A stretch of DNA of 64,000 nucleotides from an uncultured Chitinophaga sp. (GCA_902168205.1 CABHOK010000014.1:310001-374000), one strand, 5' to 3'. Shown: positions 8,122 to 16,279, counted from the stretch's first letter. Numbers and translations are program-made. Notes: a model not told the origin generated them from the letters alone.

Positions 8122-10869
8122 ATGAGTAAACCTGATAAAAAACTTTTTCTGCTGGATGCTTACGCGCTTATTTACCGCGCACACTTTGCATTTACAAAAA
8201 CTCCCCGCATCAACTCAAAAGGTATTAACACATCAGTACCGTTTGGTTTTACCAACACGCTGCTGGAAGTGCTGCAAAAACAAAAACCTACTCATATCGG
8301 TATAGCTTTCGATACGGCTACCAAAACATTTCGTGACGAAATTTTTGCCGAGTATAAAGCGAACCGCCAGGAAACACCGGAAGATATTCGTTACGGCATA
8401 CCCAAGGTAAAAGAAATTATACAGGGCTTTAATATTCCTATTCTCGAAATGGATGGATATGAAGCCGATGATATTATCGGAACATTGTCACGACAGGCCT
8501 GCACGCAGGGCTTTGAAGTATATATGATGACACCTGATAAAGACTTCGGCCAACTTGTTAATGAATGTGTATTTCTATACAAGCCTGCCTACATGGGCAA
8601 CGCAGTAGATGTGTGGGGTATAAAAGAAGTTTGTGAGAAGTGGGACATTGAAAATGTATCGCAGGTAATTGATATGCTCGGCTTGCAAGGTGATACTTCT
8701 GATAACATTCCGGGTATTCCCGGGTTCGGTCCGAAGACTGCCGCGACACTCATCAAACAGTATGGCTCTATCGAAAATATTATAGCGCATGCTGATGATT
8801 TGAAAGGCAAACAAAAAGAACTCGTAAAACAATTTGGCGAACAAGCACTGTTGTCTAAAAAGCTTGCTACTATAATTACCGATGTTCCGATCGAGTTCAG
8901 CGAAGAAACGCTCGCCTATAAAGGACCGGATGCTGAAAAGCTGAAACCAATTTTCAACGAGTTGGAATTCAAAACTATTTCTGCGCGTGTGTTCGGTGAA
9001 GGCGTTGCAGGTGCAATTGCTCCCGCAAAAGCCGCACAAAGTTCACAGCTCTCGATGTTCGGAGGTTCTACTGAGGAAGCCGGAGCCATTGCGCAAGATG
9101 AAGGCGGAGAGCGAAGAAGCTTTGATGGCAGCAAAGTACAATACCAGGTAATCGAAGAAACACAGTACAAATCCTTTGCTGAAAAACTTCGCGAGCAAAC
9201 CAGCTTCGCTATAGACTCAGTAATTGATGACGCTGTTAATTTTGATTACGTCATTAAAGGTCTTTCATTCTGCTATCGCGAAAGTGAAGCATACTTCCTT
9301 CCCCTGGGTAATGCTGAGCTGGCTGGTAATGCGCTTCGCCATTTTGCAGATGTATTTGAAAATGAAAAGATCCTGAAGATTGGTCACAACATCAAAGGAA
9401 CTATACTTGCGCTAAAGAAAGCCGGTGTCGAATTACGCGGAAAGTTTTTCGATACGATGCTGGCACATTACCTGATCGAACCGGAAGCAGCACATGATCT
9501 GCACACATTGTGCACGCAATATTTACAGTACGATTTACTTCCGGCCAGTCATGCAGACATACGCGAACAAGTATGCGAGCGTGCTGATCAATTGATACAA
9601 CTTCATACAAAACTGAAGCGGGATCTCGAAACCAGAAAACAGGCGCTGTTGATGTATAACACTGAGATGCCACTAGTAGGTGTATTGGCTGCGATGGAAT
9701 TTGAAGGTGTAAAAGTAGATACTACTGCGCTGTCAAAAATGTCTGATGAATTGCGGCAGGAGTTGGAGAAAGTACAACGGGAGGTCTATGGCCTGGCTGG
9801 TTCTGAATTCAACATTGGATCGCCAAAACAATTGGGCGAAGTGCTCTTCGAAAAAATGAAACTCATCGACAAGCCGAAGAAAACAAAATCAGGACAGTAC
9901 GCCACGGGTGAAGATATACTTTTGAGCCTCGCGCCCAAACATGATATAGCCCGTAAAATTCTCGATTATCGTGAATACGACAAACTGCGCTCTACCTATG
10001 TAGATGCGTTACCGAAAATGATCAGCAAGTTTGATAATCGCATCCATACCGATTATCGGCAGGCGGTAGCTGCTACCGGACGATTGAGTTCAAACAATCC
10101 TAACCTGCAAAATATACCGATACGCACTGCGAAGGGAAAACAGATTCGCAGAGCATTTGTATCGAGAGGCGATGAGTATCTTTTTATGTCGGCCGACTAC
10201 TCGCAGATTGAATTGCGTATAGCCGCATCGTTTGCCAAAGACGAAGTGATGATCGAAGCTTTCCGTAACAAGCGCGACATTCACACCACTACCGCAGCCA
10301 AAGTTTTTAAAGTACCACAGGAGCAGGTAACGGCCGACATGAGGCGCAAAGCCAAAGAAGTTAACTTCGGAATTCTCTATGGCAGTACAGCTTTTGGATT
10401 GGCACAGAACCTCGGCATATCACGCACGGAAGCATCGGAGATTATCGACTCTTACTTCACCGAATTCCCTGCCATTAAGCGCTATATGGATGACTCCATC
10501 AACATGGCGCGTGAGAAAGAGTATGTAGAAACTATCCTCGGCAGAAGACGCTATCTGCGCGATATCAATTCACGCAACATCACTACACGCGGCTTTGCTG
10601 AACGCAACGCCATCAACGCTCCTATACAGGGAAGTGCTGCTGATATTATCAAAATCGCGATGGTAAATATTCATCAGTGGCTTGAAAAGAAAAAACTCAA
10701 AACAAAAATGATCATGCAGGTTCACGATGAACTTGTTTTCGATCTTCACAAAGATGAAGCAGACATTGTAAAAGAAAATGTTACTGCGCTAATGAAACAC
10801 GCTGTGCATCTTGCCGTGCCAATGGAAGTTGAAGTTGGTATTGCTACCAATTGGCTCGAAGCACATTAA
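8122..10869 (+). CDS. polA: DNA polymerase I
   Basis: 915 residues. The N-terminal 5'-3' flap exonuclease (about 1-290) keeps its acidic metal site (DGYEADDIIG, TPDKDFGQLV, GDTSDNIPGIPGFGPKTA). The polymerase domain has motif A SADYSQIELR, the O-helix KEVNFGILYG (Phe at the ddNTP-discrimination position) and motif C MQVHDELVFD. The middle 3'-5' exonuclease domain is present in fold but its catalytic residues are substituted: DxE becomes D365-S-V367, NLKYD becomes NIKGT427, and the ExoIII Asp aligns with R487. The enzyme should lack proofreading while still serving Okazaki maturation and repair. A TTTG box ends 6 bases before the ATG, suggesting a leaderless message. Confidence 0.97.
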   Translation: MSKPDKKLFLLDAYALIYRAHFAFTKTPRINSKGINTSVPFGFTNTLLEVLQKQKPTHIGIAFDTATKTFRDEIFAEYKANRQETPEDIRYGIPKVKEIIQGFNIPILEMDGYEADDIIGTLSRQACTQGFEVYMMTPDKDFGQLVNECVFLYKPAYMGNAVDVWGIKEVCEKWDIENVSQVIDMLGLQGDTSDNIPGIPGFGPKTAATLIKQYGSIENIIAHADDLKGKQKELVKQFGEQALLSKKLATIITDVPIEFSEETLAYKGPDAEKLKPIFNELEFKTISARVFGEGVAGAIAPAKAAQSSQLSMFGGSTEEAGAIAQDEGGERRSFDGSKVQYQVIEETQYKSFAEKLREQTSFAIDSVIDDAVNFDYVIKGLSFCYRESEAYFLPLGNAELAGNALRHFADVFENEKILKIGHNIKGTILALKKAGVELRGKFFDTMLAHYLIEPEAAHDLHTLCTQYLQYDLLPASHADIREQVCERADQLIQLHTKLKRDLETRKQALLMYNTEMPLVGVLAAMEFEGVKVDTTALSKMSDELRQELEKVQREVYGLAGSEFNIGSPKQLGEVLFEKMKLIDKPKKTKSGQYATGEDILLSLAPKHDIARKILDYREYDKLRSTYVDALPKMISKFDNRIHTDYRQAVAATGRLSSNNPNLQNIPIRTAKGKQIRRAFVSRGDEYLFMSADYSQIELRIAASFAKDEVMIEAFRNKRDIHTTTAAKVFKVPQEQVTADMRRKAKEVNFGILYGSTAFGLAQNLGISRTEASEIIDSYFTEFPAIKRYMDDSINMAREKEYVETILGRRRYLRDINSRNITTRGFAERNAINAPIQGSAADIIKIAMVNIHQWLEKKKLKTKMIMQVHDELVFDLHKDEADIVKENVTALMKHAVHLAVPMEVEVGIATNWLEAH

Positions 10870-10891
10870 TGTTTGCATCAACATCTGCAAA

Positions 10892-10916
10892 GCGTAACAC
10901 TATCAAAGTGTTGCGT
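10892..10916 (+). terminator. Weak hairpin after polA
   Basis: A 9-pair stem with two wobbles (GCGTAACAC against GTGTTGCGT) and a 7-base loop, 23 bases after the polA stop. No T-tract follows, so it may be only a 3'-end stabiliser. The rest of the 206-base gap up to HU holds the HU promoter and nothing else I can see. Confidence 0.4.
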
Positions 10917-11014
10917 ATCATTTATAAATCATGGATATAATTACATGAAAGTATAGATGTACATGCTGCATAAAAAGCAACGCAGTATGTCATCATACTT
11001 TTATTTGTAAAGAG

Positions 11015-11044
11015 TTTGATGAACACAAAAAGCCTTTATATTTG
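11015..11044 (+). promoter_or_regulatory. Strong Bacteroidota-type promoter for HU
   Basis: TTTG at 11015-11018 and a perfect TATATTTG at 11037-11044, 18 bases apart, matching the -33/-7 elements of the Bacteroidota primary sigma factor. The transcript would start near 11050 and carry a leader of about 25 bases. Confidence 0.8.
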
Positions 11045-11075
11045 TGCCCTTCAAAAAATTCATTTATTAATTACT

Positions 11076-11345
11076 ATGACAAAAGCTGAATTAATTGCCA
11101 AGATCGCAGAAGACACAGGTATTACAAAAGTAGCTGCTAACACTGCATTGGAATCATTCATTGGAGCAGTTGAAAAAACATTGAAGAAAGGTGACAAGCT
11201 TACGCTTACTGGCTTTGGTACATTCTCTGTAGCAAAGAGAGCTGCGCGTAAAGGCCGCAACCCTTTCACTGGTGAAACCATCAAGATCAAAGCAAAGAAG
11301 GTTGCCAAATTCAAAGCTAGCAAAGAGCTTTCTGGCAAACTGTAA
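11076..11345 (+). CDS. HU-family DNA-binding protein
   Basis: 89 residues, the exact size of HU. The start at 11076 (MTKAELIAKI) is chosen over an in-frame ATG 60 bases upstream because the promoter -7 box lies between them. The DNA-intercalating tip GRNPFTGE with P63 and the C-terminal KFKASKEL are canonical. HU bends and compacts DNA as a dimer. Strong own promoter and strong terminator indicate an abundant monocistronic message. Confidence 0.96.
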   Translation: MTKAELIAKIAEDTGITKVAANTALESFIGAVEKTLKKGDKLTLTGFGTFSVAKRAARKGRNPFTGETIKIKAKKVAKFKASKELSGKL

Positions 11346-11368
11346 TCAACATTGATTCACAAAAAGAA

Positions 11369-11402
11369 AAACCCTGGTTATTAACAGCCAGGGTTTCTTT
11401 TT
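11369..11402 (+). terminator. Rho-independent terminator of HU
   Basis: Perfect 9-bp stem AAACCCTGG/CCAGGGTTT (11369-11377 and 11388-11396) with a 10-base loop, followed by CTTTTTTA. Confidence 0.9.
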
Positions 11403-11407
11403 ATAGG

Positions 11408-11433
11408 AAACTTTCAAAAACTATTGAAAGTTT
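11408..11433. promoter_or_regulatory. Perfect palindromic operator upstream of the GbsR-type regulator
   Basis: Arms AAACTTTCAA (11408-11417) and TTGAAAGTTT (11424-11433) are perfectly complementary, separated by 6 bases (AAACTA). Centre-to-centre distance is 16 bases, i.e. one and a half turns. It begins just after the HU terminator and ends 26 bases before the regulator's ATG, where a promoter should be, and no T-tract follows. It is best read as the autoregulatory binding site of the winged-helix protein encoded next. Confidence 0.6.
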
Positions 11434-11459
11434 AGAAACAATTGTTACTTTTATATCGT

Positions 11460-11963
11460 ATGAAGTATGTAGAGGCAAAAGAAGAACTGATACAGGCGTG
11501 GGGAAACCTGGGCTATAGCTGGGGACTGAATAAAACCATGGCACAGATACATGCCCTTCTGATGATATCTCCCAAACCTCTTTCTACAGAAGAGATTATG
11601 CTGGAGCTCTCCATATCAAGAGGAAATGCGAACATGAACATTCGCGCACTGCTTGACTGGGGAATTATATCGAGAATACTGATACCGGGAGAGCGCAAAG
11701 AGTTTTTCAAATCAGAGAAAGACATCTGGGCGCTGGCCAGGCAAGTAGCAAAGGAAAGAAGAAAGCGCGAGCTCGAACCTATACTAAAAGTATTGCGCGA
11801 AGTGAACGATGTGCAGAGTGATGGATCAGAAGACACCAAGGAACTGAAACGTGTGGTGAAAGATCTGAAGAACTTTGCCGAGAAATCAGACGGCCTCCTC
11901 GAGACTTTTATTAAGTCGGAAGAGAGTTGGTTCTGGAACGTTCTCTTAAAAATCATGAAGTGA
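11460..11963 (+). CDS. GbsR/MarR-family transcriptional regulator
   Basis: 167 residues from the ATG at 11460 (MKYVEAKEEL). A winged helix-turn-helix spans roughly residues 25-95 (KPLSTEEIMLELSISRGNANMNIRALLDWGIISRI), the SRGNANMNIRALLDWG recognition segment being typical of GbsR-like proteins, followed by a charged coiled-coil tail to the C-terminus that would dimerise. GbsR proteins repress osmoprotectant and membrane-related genes in other bacteria. It heads a five-gene co-directional run (two membrane proteins, a TIGR01777 epimerase, a 2H phosphoesterase), and a palindrome precedes it, so autoregulation of this unit is likely. The inducer is unknown. Confidence 0.87.
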   Translation: MKYVEAKEELIQAWGNLGYSWGLNKTMAQIHALLMISPKPLSTEEIMLELSISRGNANMNIRALLDWGIISRILIPGERKEFFKSEKDIWALARQVAKERRKRELEPILKVLREVNDVQSDGSEDTKELKRVVKDLKNFAEKSDGLLETFIKSEESWFWNVLLKIMK

Positions 11964-12017
11964 AAACTTCATTTTTTTTAAACCTATCTTTCAATATTTT
12001 CTGAAAATACTAAATAT

Positions 12018-12416
12018 ATGAAATATATAGATTTTACAATTCAGTCGCTAATCATGCTGGGAGGATTGATTTTCGTGACAGGAGCCATTTTTAGCAAGTC
12101 TGACGTGTTTATCGCTATACTCATGATACAATTGTACCTCGGTCCCTGGCAATTTACGAGCTCCCTTATTTCTGTAATTGCACGCACTCCTCATTTTCCG
12201 GCAAAGCTCACACACCTGATGGTGTCTGTATTTTATCTGCTGAGCCTCTTAGCCACACTTAACATTGGCAACGGTGGTGCTCCACATCTTGCATTGAAAC
12301 TCTATTGGACTATTCCGGCGTGGATACTGGGTATATACTACTATATAACAACCTGGCAGTGGACGCTTGCGAAAAAGACCGGTGGTGGTAAGTTTCTAAC
12401 GCACATCAACTTTTAA
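12018..12416 (+). CDS. Small four-helix membrane protein of unknown function
   Basis: 132 residues, almost entirely hydrophobic, with about four membrane segments (near residues 8-27, 30-55, 68-85 and 95-113) and a short basic C-terminal tail. No catalytic motif and no family I recognise. It follows the regulator by 54 bases and precedes a second small membrane protein by 25, so the three genes probably share a message. A joint role in the envelope, controlled by the regulator, is inference from position only. Confidence 0.65.
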   Translation: MKYIDFTIQSLIMLGGLIFVTGAIFSKSDVFIAILMIQLYLGPWQFTSSLISVIARTPHFPAKLTHLMVSVFYLLSLLATLNIGNGGAPHLALKLYWTIPAWILGIYYYITTWQWTLAKKTGGGKFLTHINF

Positions 12417-12441
12417 TTCTCTTTACTAAACTATATATTTT

Positions 12442-12804
12442 ATGAACTACACCGTAATAACCTACAGCATCTATCTGCCCATTACAATTTTTCTAACCAT
12501 GTGGGTAGCCCGAACACTCTTTAAAAACGGTCGCGTGTTTCTGGTTGAAATATTTCACCAGGACAATACACTGGCGGATAGCGTTAATAAATTATTGTTG
12601 GTTGGATTCTACCTGGTAAACATTGGCTACGCAGTATATACACTTAAGATATGGGACAGCATAGATGATATTCAGTCAATGATAGAAGTGCTTAGTGAAA
12701 AAATCGGCTGGATCATCCTCGTATTGGGAGGCATGCACTTCTTTAACCTGTTCATTCTCTTTAGTCTGAGAAGAAAGGCACATGCGGAGAAGGTCATAGC
12801 TTAA
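12442..12804 (+). CDS. Small three-helix membrane protein of unknown function
   Basis: 120 residues with three likely membrane helices (about 5-22, 48-67 and 87-108), a soluble stretch containing FHQDNTLADSVNKLL between the first two, and a basic tail. Not related by eye to the neighbouring membrane protein. It sits 25 bases after that gene. No function can be assigned. Confidence 0.62.
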   Translation: MNYTVITYSIYLPITIFLTMWVARTLFKNGRVFLVEIFHQDNTLADSVNKLLLVGFYLVNIGYAVYTLKIWDSIDDIQSMIEVLSEKIGWIILVLGGMHFFNLFILFSLRRKAHAEKVIA

Positions 12805-12823
12805 AATTCAGGCCCACCAGAAG

Positions 12824-12886
12824 GTGCAGATCGCAGAAGCTGTCCGGTATATCTTATCTGCGTTAATCTGCACTCTCTGTGGGAAA
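12824..12886. repeat. Dispersed intergenic repeat, copy 1 (hairpin with 'atctgcg' words)
   Basis: The gap before the epimerase gene carries GTGCAGAT-CGCAGA (12824-12837) pairing with TCTGCG-tta-ATCTGCAC (12857-12873), then CTCTGTGGGAAA. The right half resembles 34463-34493 (TCTGCG..ATCTGCG..CTGCGGGAAA), so two copies of the same intergenic word set occur in the window. Confidence 0.5.
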
Positions 12887-12901
12887 TAAATTTATACTAA
12901 A

Positions 12902-13825
12902 ATGAAAATTGTGATAGCGGGTGGTTCCGGCTTTTTGGGAAAAGCGTTAACCGGTTACTTCACCAATAAAAATATAGAGGTAATTATACTTTCACGGAAG
13001 CCACAGAAAAGCAGCAGGCTTGTTAAGGAAGTTTACTGGGATGGCAGAACGTTGCAAGACTGGAGGCACGAACTCGAAGGTACTGAGGCGCTGATCAACC
13101 TGAGTGGCAAGTCTGTTGATTGCCGGTATACCGAAGCAAATAAGCAACAAATCTATGCTTCAAGACTTGCTTCTACACGCGTGTTGGGAGAGGCCGTTCG
13201 CCAATGTATACATCCGCCCAAAGCCTGGCTTAACTCGAGCTCAGCTACTATATATAAAGGTTCGTACGATAAATTCATGGATGAACAACATGGTGAGATC
13301 GGTCACGATTTCTCGATGGATGTATGCCGAAAATGGGAAGCTGTTTTCAATGAATGTATCACTCCACAAACTCGCCAAGTAGCACTGCGAACATCCATTG
13401 TGCTGGATGTAACGGGCGGAGCACTCGTTCCACTCATAAAACTTGTCAAAGCAGGGCTAGGTGGTGCGATGGGCAGTGGCAAACAATTTTTCAGCTGGAT
13501 ACATGTACATGACTTCTGCAGCGTGATAGAATGGCTTATACAAAAACCCGTGACAGGTGTTTATAACGTTTGCTCGCCACAACCAGTATGCAATAGTGAC
13601 TTTATGAAAAGCCTGCGACATAGCTTACACGTCCGCATCGCATTGTCATTACCCACACCATTGCTCGAATGTGGCGCTGCGCTGATCCGTACGGAAACGG
13701 AACTTGTCCTAAAAAGCAGAAAAGTTTATCCGCAAAGATTATTAGATGAAGAATTTGTTTTCGAATTTCCAGACCTGAAAACTGCCCTCGAAGATTTATG
13801 CCAGGTCGAAGCGAAGAGAAGTTAA
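12902..13825 (+). CDS. TIGR01777-family NAD(P)-dependent epimerase/oxidoreductase
   Basis: 307 residues of an extended short-chain dehydrogenase. The Rossmann motif GGSGFLGKAL is at 7-16, NLSGKSVD near 67, the catalytic-type Ser/Tyr region SSSATIYKG near 117-125, and SWIHVHDF near 200. This family (E. coli YfcH, plant SulA-like) binds NADPH but its physiological substrate is undefined. It is the last-but-one gene of the regulator-led run; its 3' end overlaps the next gene by 28 bases. Confidence 0.9.
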   Translation: MKIVIAGGSGFLGKALTGYFTNKNIEVIILSRKPQKSSRLVKEVYWDGRTLQDWRHELEGTEALINLSGKSVDCRYTEANKQQIYASRLASTRVLGEAVRQCIHPPKAWLNSSSATIYKGSYDKFMDEQHGEIGHDFSMDVCRKWEAVFNECITPQTRQVALRTSIVLDVTGGALVPLIKLVKAGLGGAMGSGKQFFSWIHVHDFCSVIEWLIQKPVTGVYNVCSPQPVCNSDFMKSLRHSLHVRIALSLPTPLLECGAALIRTETELVLKSRKVYPQRLLDEEFVFEFPDLKTALEDLCQVEAKRS

Positions 13826-14412
13826 AGCAATATTTCATCGCCCTTATTCCGCCTCCTCCGGTTTCGGATGATGCCTTACGACTTAAAAATTATTTTCGCG
13901 ATCAGTATAATAGCAAAGCTTCACTCAATTCTCCACCTCACATTACACTGCACATGCCTTTTAAATGGAAGGAGGAAAAAGAATGTGAACTGATCGATGC
14001 ATTCGAAAAATTTTCAGTAGGTCGCCCTTCGTTTAAAATAGAGTTACACAACTTCAACGCCTTTGTACCCCGTGTAATTTTTATAGATGTAGTTTCGAAT
14101 GATGCGCTGAGCTTGCTCAACAAAGAGCTTCATCGTTTTTGTAAGCGGGAGCTCAATTTGTTCAACGCATCGTATAAAGATCAGCCCTTCCATCCTCACC
14201 TCACCTTAGCGTTTCGCGATCTGAAAAAGCCGATGTTCGAAAAAGCATGGGCCGAATTTCAGGAGCGAAAATTCTCAGCCCGCTTTGATGTTGAGAGTAT
14301 TGTATTGCTGAAACACAACGGAAAAATATGGGAAGTATTTAAAGAGTTTCTGTTCGATCCGTCATCTCAACCTAAAGACGAAGAAGAAGGCTCTTTCAAA
14401 CTGCATCACTAA
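13798..14412 (+). CDS. 2H phosphoesterase (2'-5' RNA ligase / LigT family)
   Basis: 204 residues. Both histidine-motif repeats of the 2H superfamily are present: PHITLHM near residue 43 and FHPHLTLAF near 121, giving a two-His cyclic-phosphodiesterase active site. Members act on 2',3'-cyclic phosphates or 2'-5' RNA bonds. The ATG at 13798 lies 28 bases inside the epimerase gene, and no other plausible start follows before the first motif, so translation is probably coupled. The acidic tail QPKDEEEGS is not part of the fold. Confidence 0.85.
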   Translation: MPGRSEEKLKQYFIALIPPPPVSDDALRLKNYFRDQYNSKASLNSPPHITLHMPFKWKEEKECELIDAFEKFSVGRPSFKIELHNFNAFVPRVIFIDVVSNDALSLLNKELHRFCKRELNLFNASYKDQPFHPHLTLAFRDLKKPMFEKAWAEFQERKFSARFDVESIVLLKHNGKIWEVFKEFLFDPSSQPKDEEEGSFKLHH

Positions 14413-14424
14413 TCAGGTTGGTTG

Positions 14425-15069
14425 TCACTTCTCGCAGAAAGATCCTTTCGCGATCCACAGTGTTTTATATGTTATTTCCAGGAGTCCTTCATGCAAACCT
14501 GGGTCGGCCTCAATTACTTCTTTTTGCAGTTCACCACGCATAATGAGAATACCTCCGTCATGATCACCAAAGATGCCTTCTGTAACAACGTTGCCTGTAT
14601 CTATCAACTTCTTTATAAATGCATTATGCTTCTCAATGATCTGTGGGTAATTGGATGCGGTAAATTTACTTACCACAGCATCGAAGCGAATAAATGAATA
14701 GGACACCATCTCATACGGTTCCGGTGCTTTGCAAGGTTTGCTCACGCGCGAAGTATAGGGGAGCATCTCAATATTCCAACGGTTAGCCTGTACGCCCGGG
14801 TCGGTACTTAGCCATTGCTTTGCTTCGTCTACCGATTGCGTGTTGAGTATAAATATACCACCGCCACCTTCAAATGGTCCTGCCGAAACCAGTTTACCTT
14901 CTTTGGCAAGCCGGTTAATATTAGCCATGTGTCCTTCCATCAACTTATCCAGTTGCTCTTTGGGCATGGAGGGCGCGTCTGTTCGTTTGTGCAGAAATAC
15001 GAAAGTATATTTCTGACCAAGCGCGACAAAGTTTATAAACAGCAGGGTGACAAGCAATATCTTCTTCAT
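14425..15069 (-). CDS. Secreted protein with two YCII-like domains
   Basis: 214 residues with a signal peptide (about 1-19, ending VALGQ). Two ferredoxin-like YCII-type halves follow: residues about 20-105 (HKRTDAPSMPKEQLDKLMEGHMANINRL, SAGPFEGGGGIFIL) and about 120-205 (EKHNAFIKKLIDTGNVVTEGIFGDHDGGILIM). The His in the GHMANINRLAKEG-like helix is the residue usually kept in YCII proteins. Duplicated, secreted YCII proteins occur in Bacteroidota but have no defined substrate. A perfect inverted repeat lies directly before its start codon. Confidence 0.78.
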   Translation of the reverse strand: MKKILLVTLLFINFVALGQKYTFVFLHKRTDAPSMPKEQLDKLMEGHMANINRLAKEGKLVSAGPFEGGGGIFILNTQSVDEAKQWLSTDPGVQANRWNIEMLPYTSRVSKPCKAPEPYEMVSYSFIRFDAVVSKFTASNYPQIIEKHNAFIKKLIDTGNVVTEGIFGDHDGGILIMRGELQKEVIEADPGLHEGLLEITYKTLWIAKGSFCEK

Positions 15070-15070
15070 A

Positions 15071-15104
15071 GCGGAAACTTAAAAAGAATCGCGGGAGTTT
15101 CCGC
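15071..15104 (-). promoter_or_regulatory. Inverted repeat abutting the start codon of the YCII-like gene
   Basis: Perfect 9-bp arms GCGGAAACT (15071-15079) and AGTTTCCGC (15096-15104) with 16 bases between. In the minus-strand message the arm ends one base before the ATG, so it could be an operator covering the transcription start or a 5' leader hairpin that hides the ribosome site. Confidence 0.45.
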
Positions 15105-15182
15105 ACGCAGGAGATTTTTAAAAACCGAAGCGCCAGGAAACTATATTGAAATATACAACTTCCCTTGCTGAAAGCCGCGCGA

Positions 15183-16100
15183 CTACTTCCCTTTCTTACC
15201 GATCAATAATATACCGGCCAGTATCAGAATTGTTCCTACAATCTGTAGCACAAACACGGGCTCATGCAATAAGATATAGGCCTGCAATATGGTAGACATT
15301 GGTCCGATGCTCCCGACAATCGCGGCATTATCAGAACCTATACGTTTTATCCCTTCCGTTACGAGATACGATGGAATAACCGTACTCACCAGTGCCATCA
15401 TCACGCTATAAAAATACACCCTGGGCGAAAGGTTGAACAACGAAGTATCGCTGGCAATGGCGTAATGAAGCAACACGCCTACCGATGCAAATGTCATGGC
15501 ATAACTGTTGAACTTGGCAGCACCTACCTGTGGTATAATCTGACCGCTGCCTACGATGTATAGCGCATAGGTAATGGCGCATGAAAATATCAATACAGCA
15601 CCGAGGTAAAAATCATTGTTTTGCTCTGCAGTCCAATCTACCTCGCTATAAAATGCCAGGGCAAGACCAACATATGTTATGATGAGCGCCAGCCATTGAT
15701 ACTTATTAATTTTCTGTTTGAAGAAAATAGCCGACATGAGCAATACCAGCGTAGGGTATATAAATAAAATAAGTCGCTCCATACCGGCTGATATATACTG
15801 CAATCCCAAAAAGTCGAGCAGGCTGCTGATATAGTATCCTAGCAAGCCCACCACAGCAACAATAACCCATTGCTTTGAAGTAAACTTTACGTTGCCCTCC
15901 TTGCGCGAAGCAAATGCGGCAGAGACAACAAAGAAAGGAAGCGAGAAAAGCATGCGCAGTGCCAGCAAGGCTATAGCATCAATGCCCGTGTCGCGGTACG
16001 CCAGCTTAACGAATATTGCTTTTGTTGAGAAGCAAATGGCACCAGCGAGTGCGATCAACACACCGCCTATAAAATAGCCCGAAGAAGAAGGTTTACTCAT
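15183..16100 (-). CDS. EamA-family (DMT) membrane transporter
   Basis: 305 residues with ten hydrophobic helices arranged as two five-helix EamA halves (first about 10-145, second about 160-300; AIVGSIGPMSTILQAYILLHEP is the typical second-half end). Drug/metabolite transporters export small metabolites or amino acids; the substrate cannot be told. It has its own promoter box and no partner gene. Confidence 0.88.
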   Translation of the reverse strand: MSKPSSSGYFIGGVLIALAGAICFSTKAIFVKLAYRDTGIDAIALLALRMLFSLPFFVVSAAFASRKEGNVKFTSKQWVIVAVVGLLGYYISSLLDFLGLQYISAGMERLILFIYPTLVLLMSAIFFKQKINKYQWLALIITYVGLALAFYSEVDWTAEQNNDFYLGAVLIFSCAITYALYIVGSGQIIPQVGAAKFNSYAMTFASVGVLLHYAIASDTSLFNLSPRVYFYSVMMALVSTVIPSYLVTEGIKRIGSDNAAIVGSIGPMSTILQAYILLHEPVFVLQIVGTILILAGILLIGKKGK

Positions 16101-16158
16101 TGAGAAAAAACTTTGCTAACAACACTTCGTTTGCTTTACTCACGAGTGATGCAGCGAT

Positions 16159-16166
16159 CAAATGTA
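16159..16166 (-). promoter_or_regulatory. -7 promoter box for the EamA transporter
   Basis: On the minus strand this reads TACATTTG, a perfect TAnnTTTG, with a GTTG about 22 bases further upstream. The leader would be about 50 bases. Confidence 0.5.
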
Positions 16167-16221
16167 TATCTTTTTAATCGCAAGTCACCAACATTTAGTT
16201 ACACCTTCATAAATGTTTTAA

Positions 16222-16271
16222 GCTGCCAGCTTCAAGCTATCTATAGTATTTACCAGCAGGAAGCTGGCAGC
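16222..16271. repeat. Perfect 12-bp inverted repeat with long loop
   Basis: GCTGCCAGCTTC (16222-16233) and GAAGCTGGCAGC (16260-16271) are exactly complementary with 26 bases between them. It begins 9 bases beyond the GNAT stop on the minus strand; what follows is TTAAAACATTT rather than a clean U-tract. It could be the GNAT transcript end or a REP-like dispersed palindrome. Confidence 0.6.
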
Positions 16272-16279
16272 CATTATTA

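Noticed and set aside
11016-11075. 20-residue N-terminal extension of HU
   Set aside because: The promoter -7 box lies within it and the standard 89-residue HU starts at 11076.
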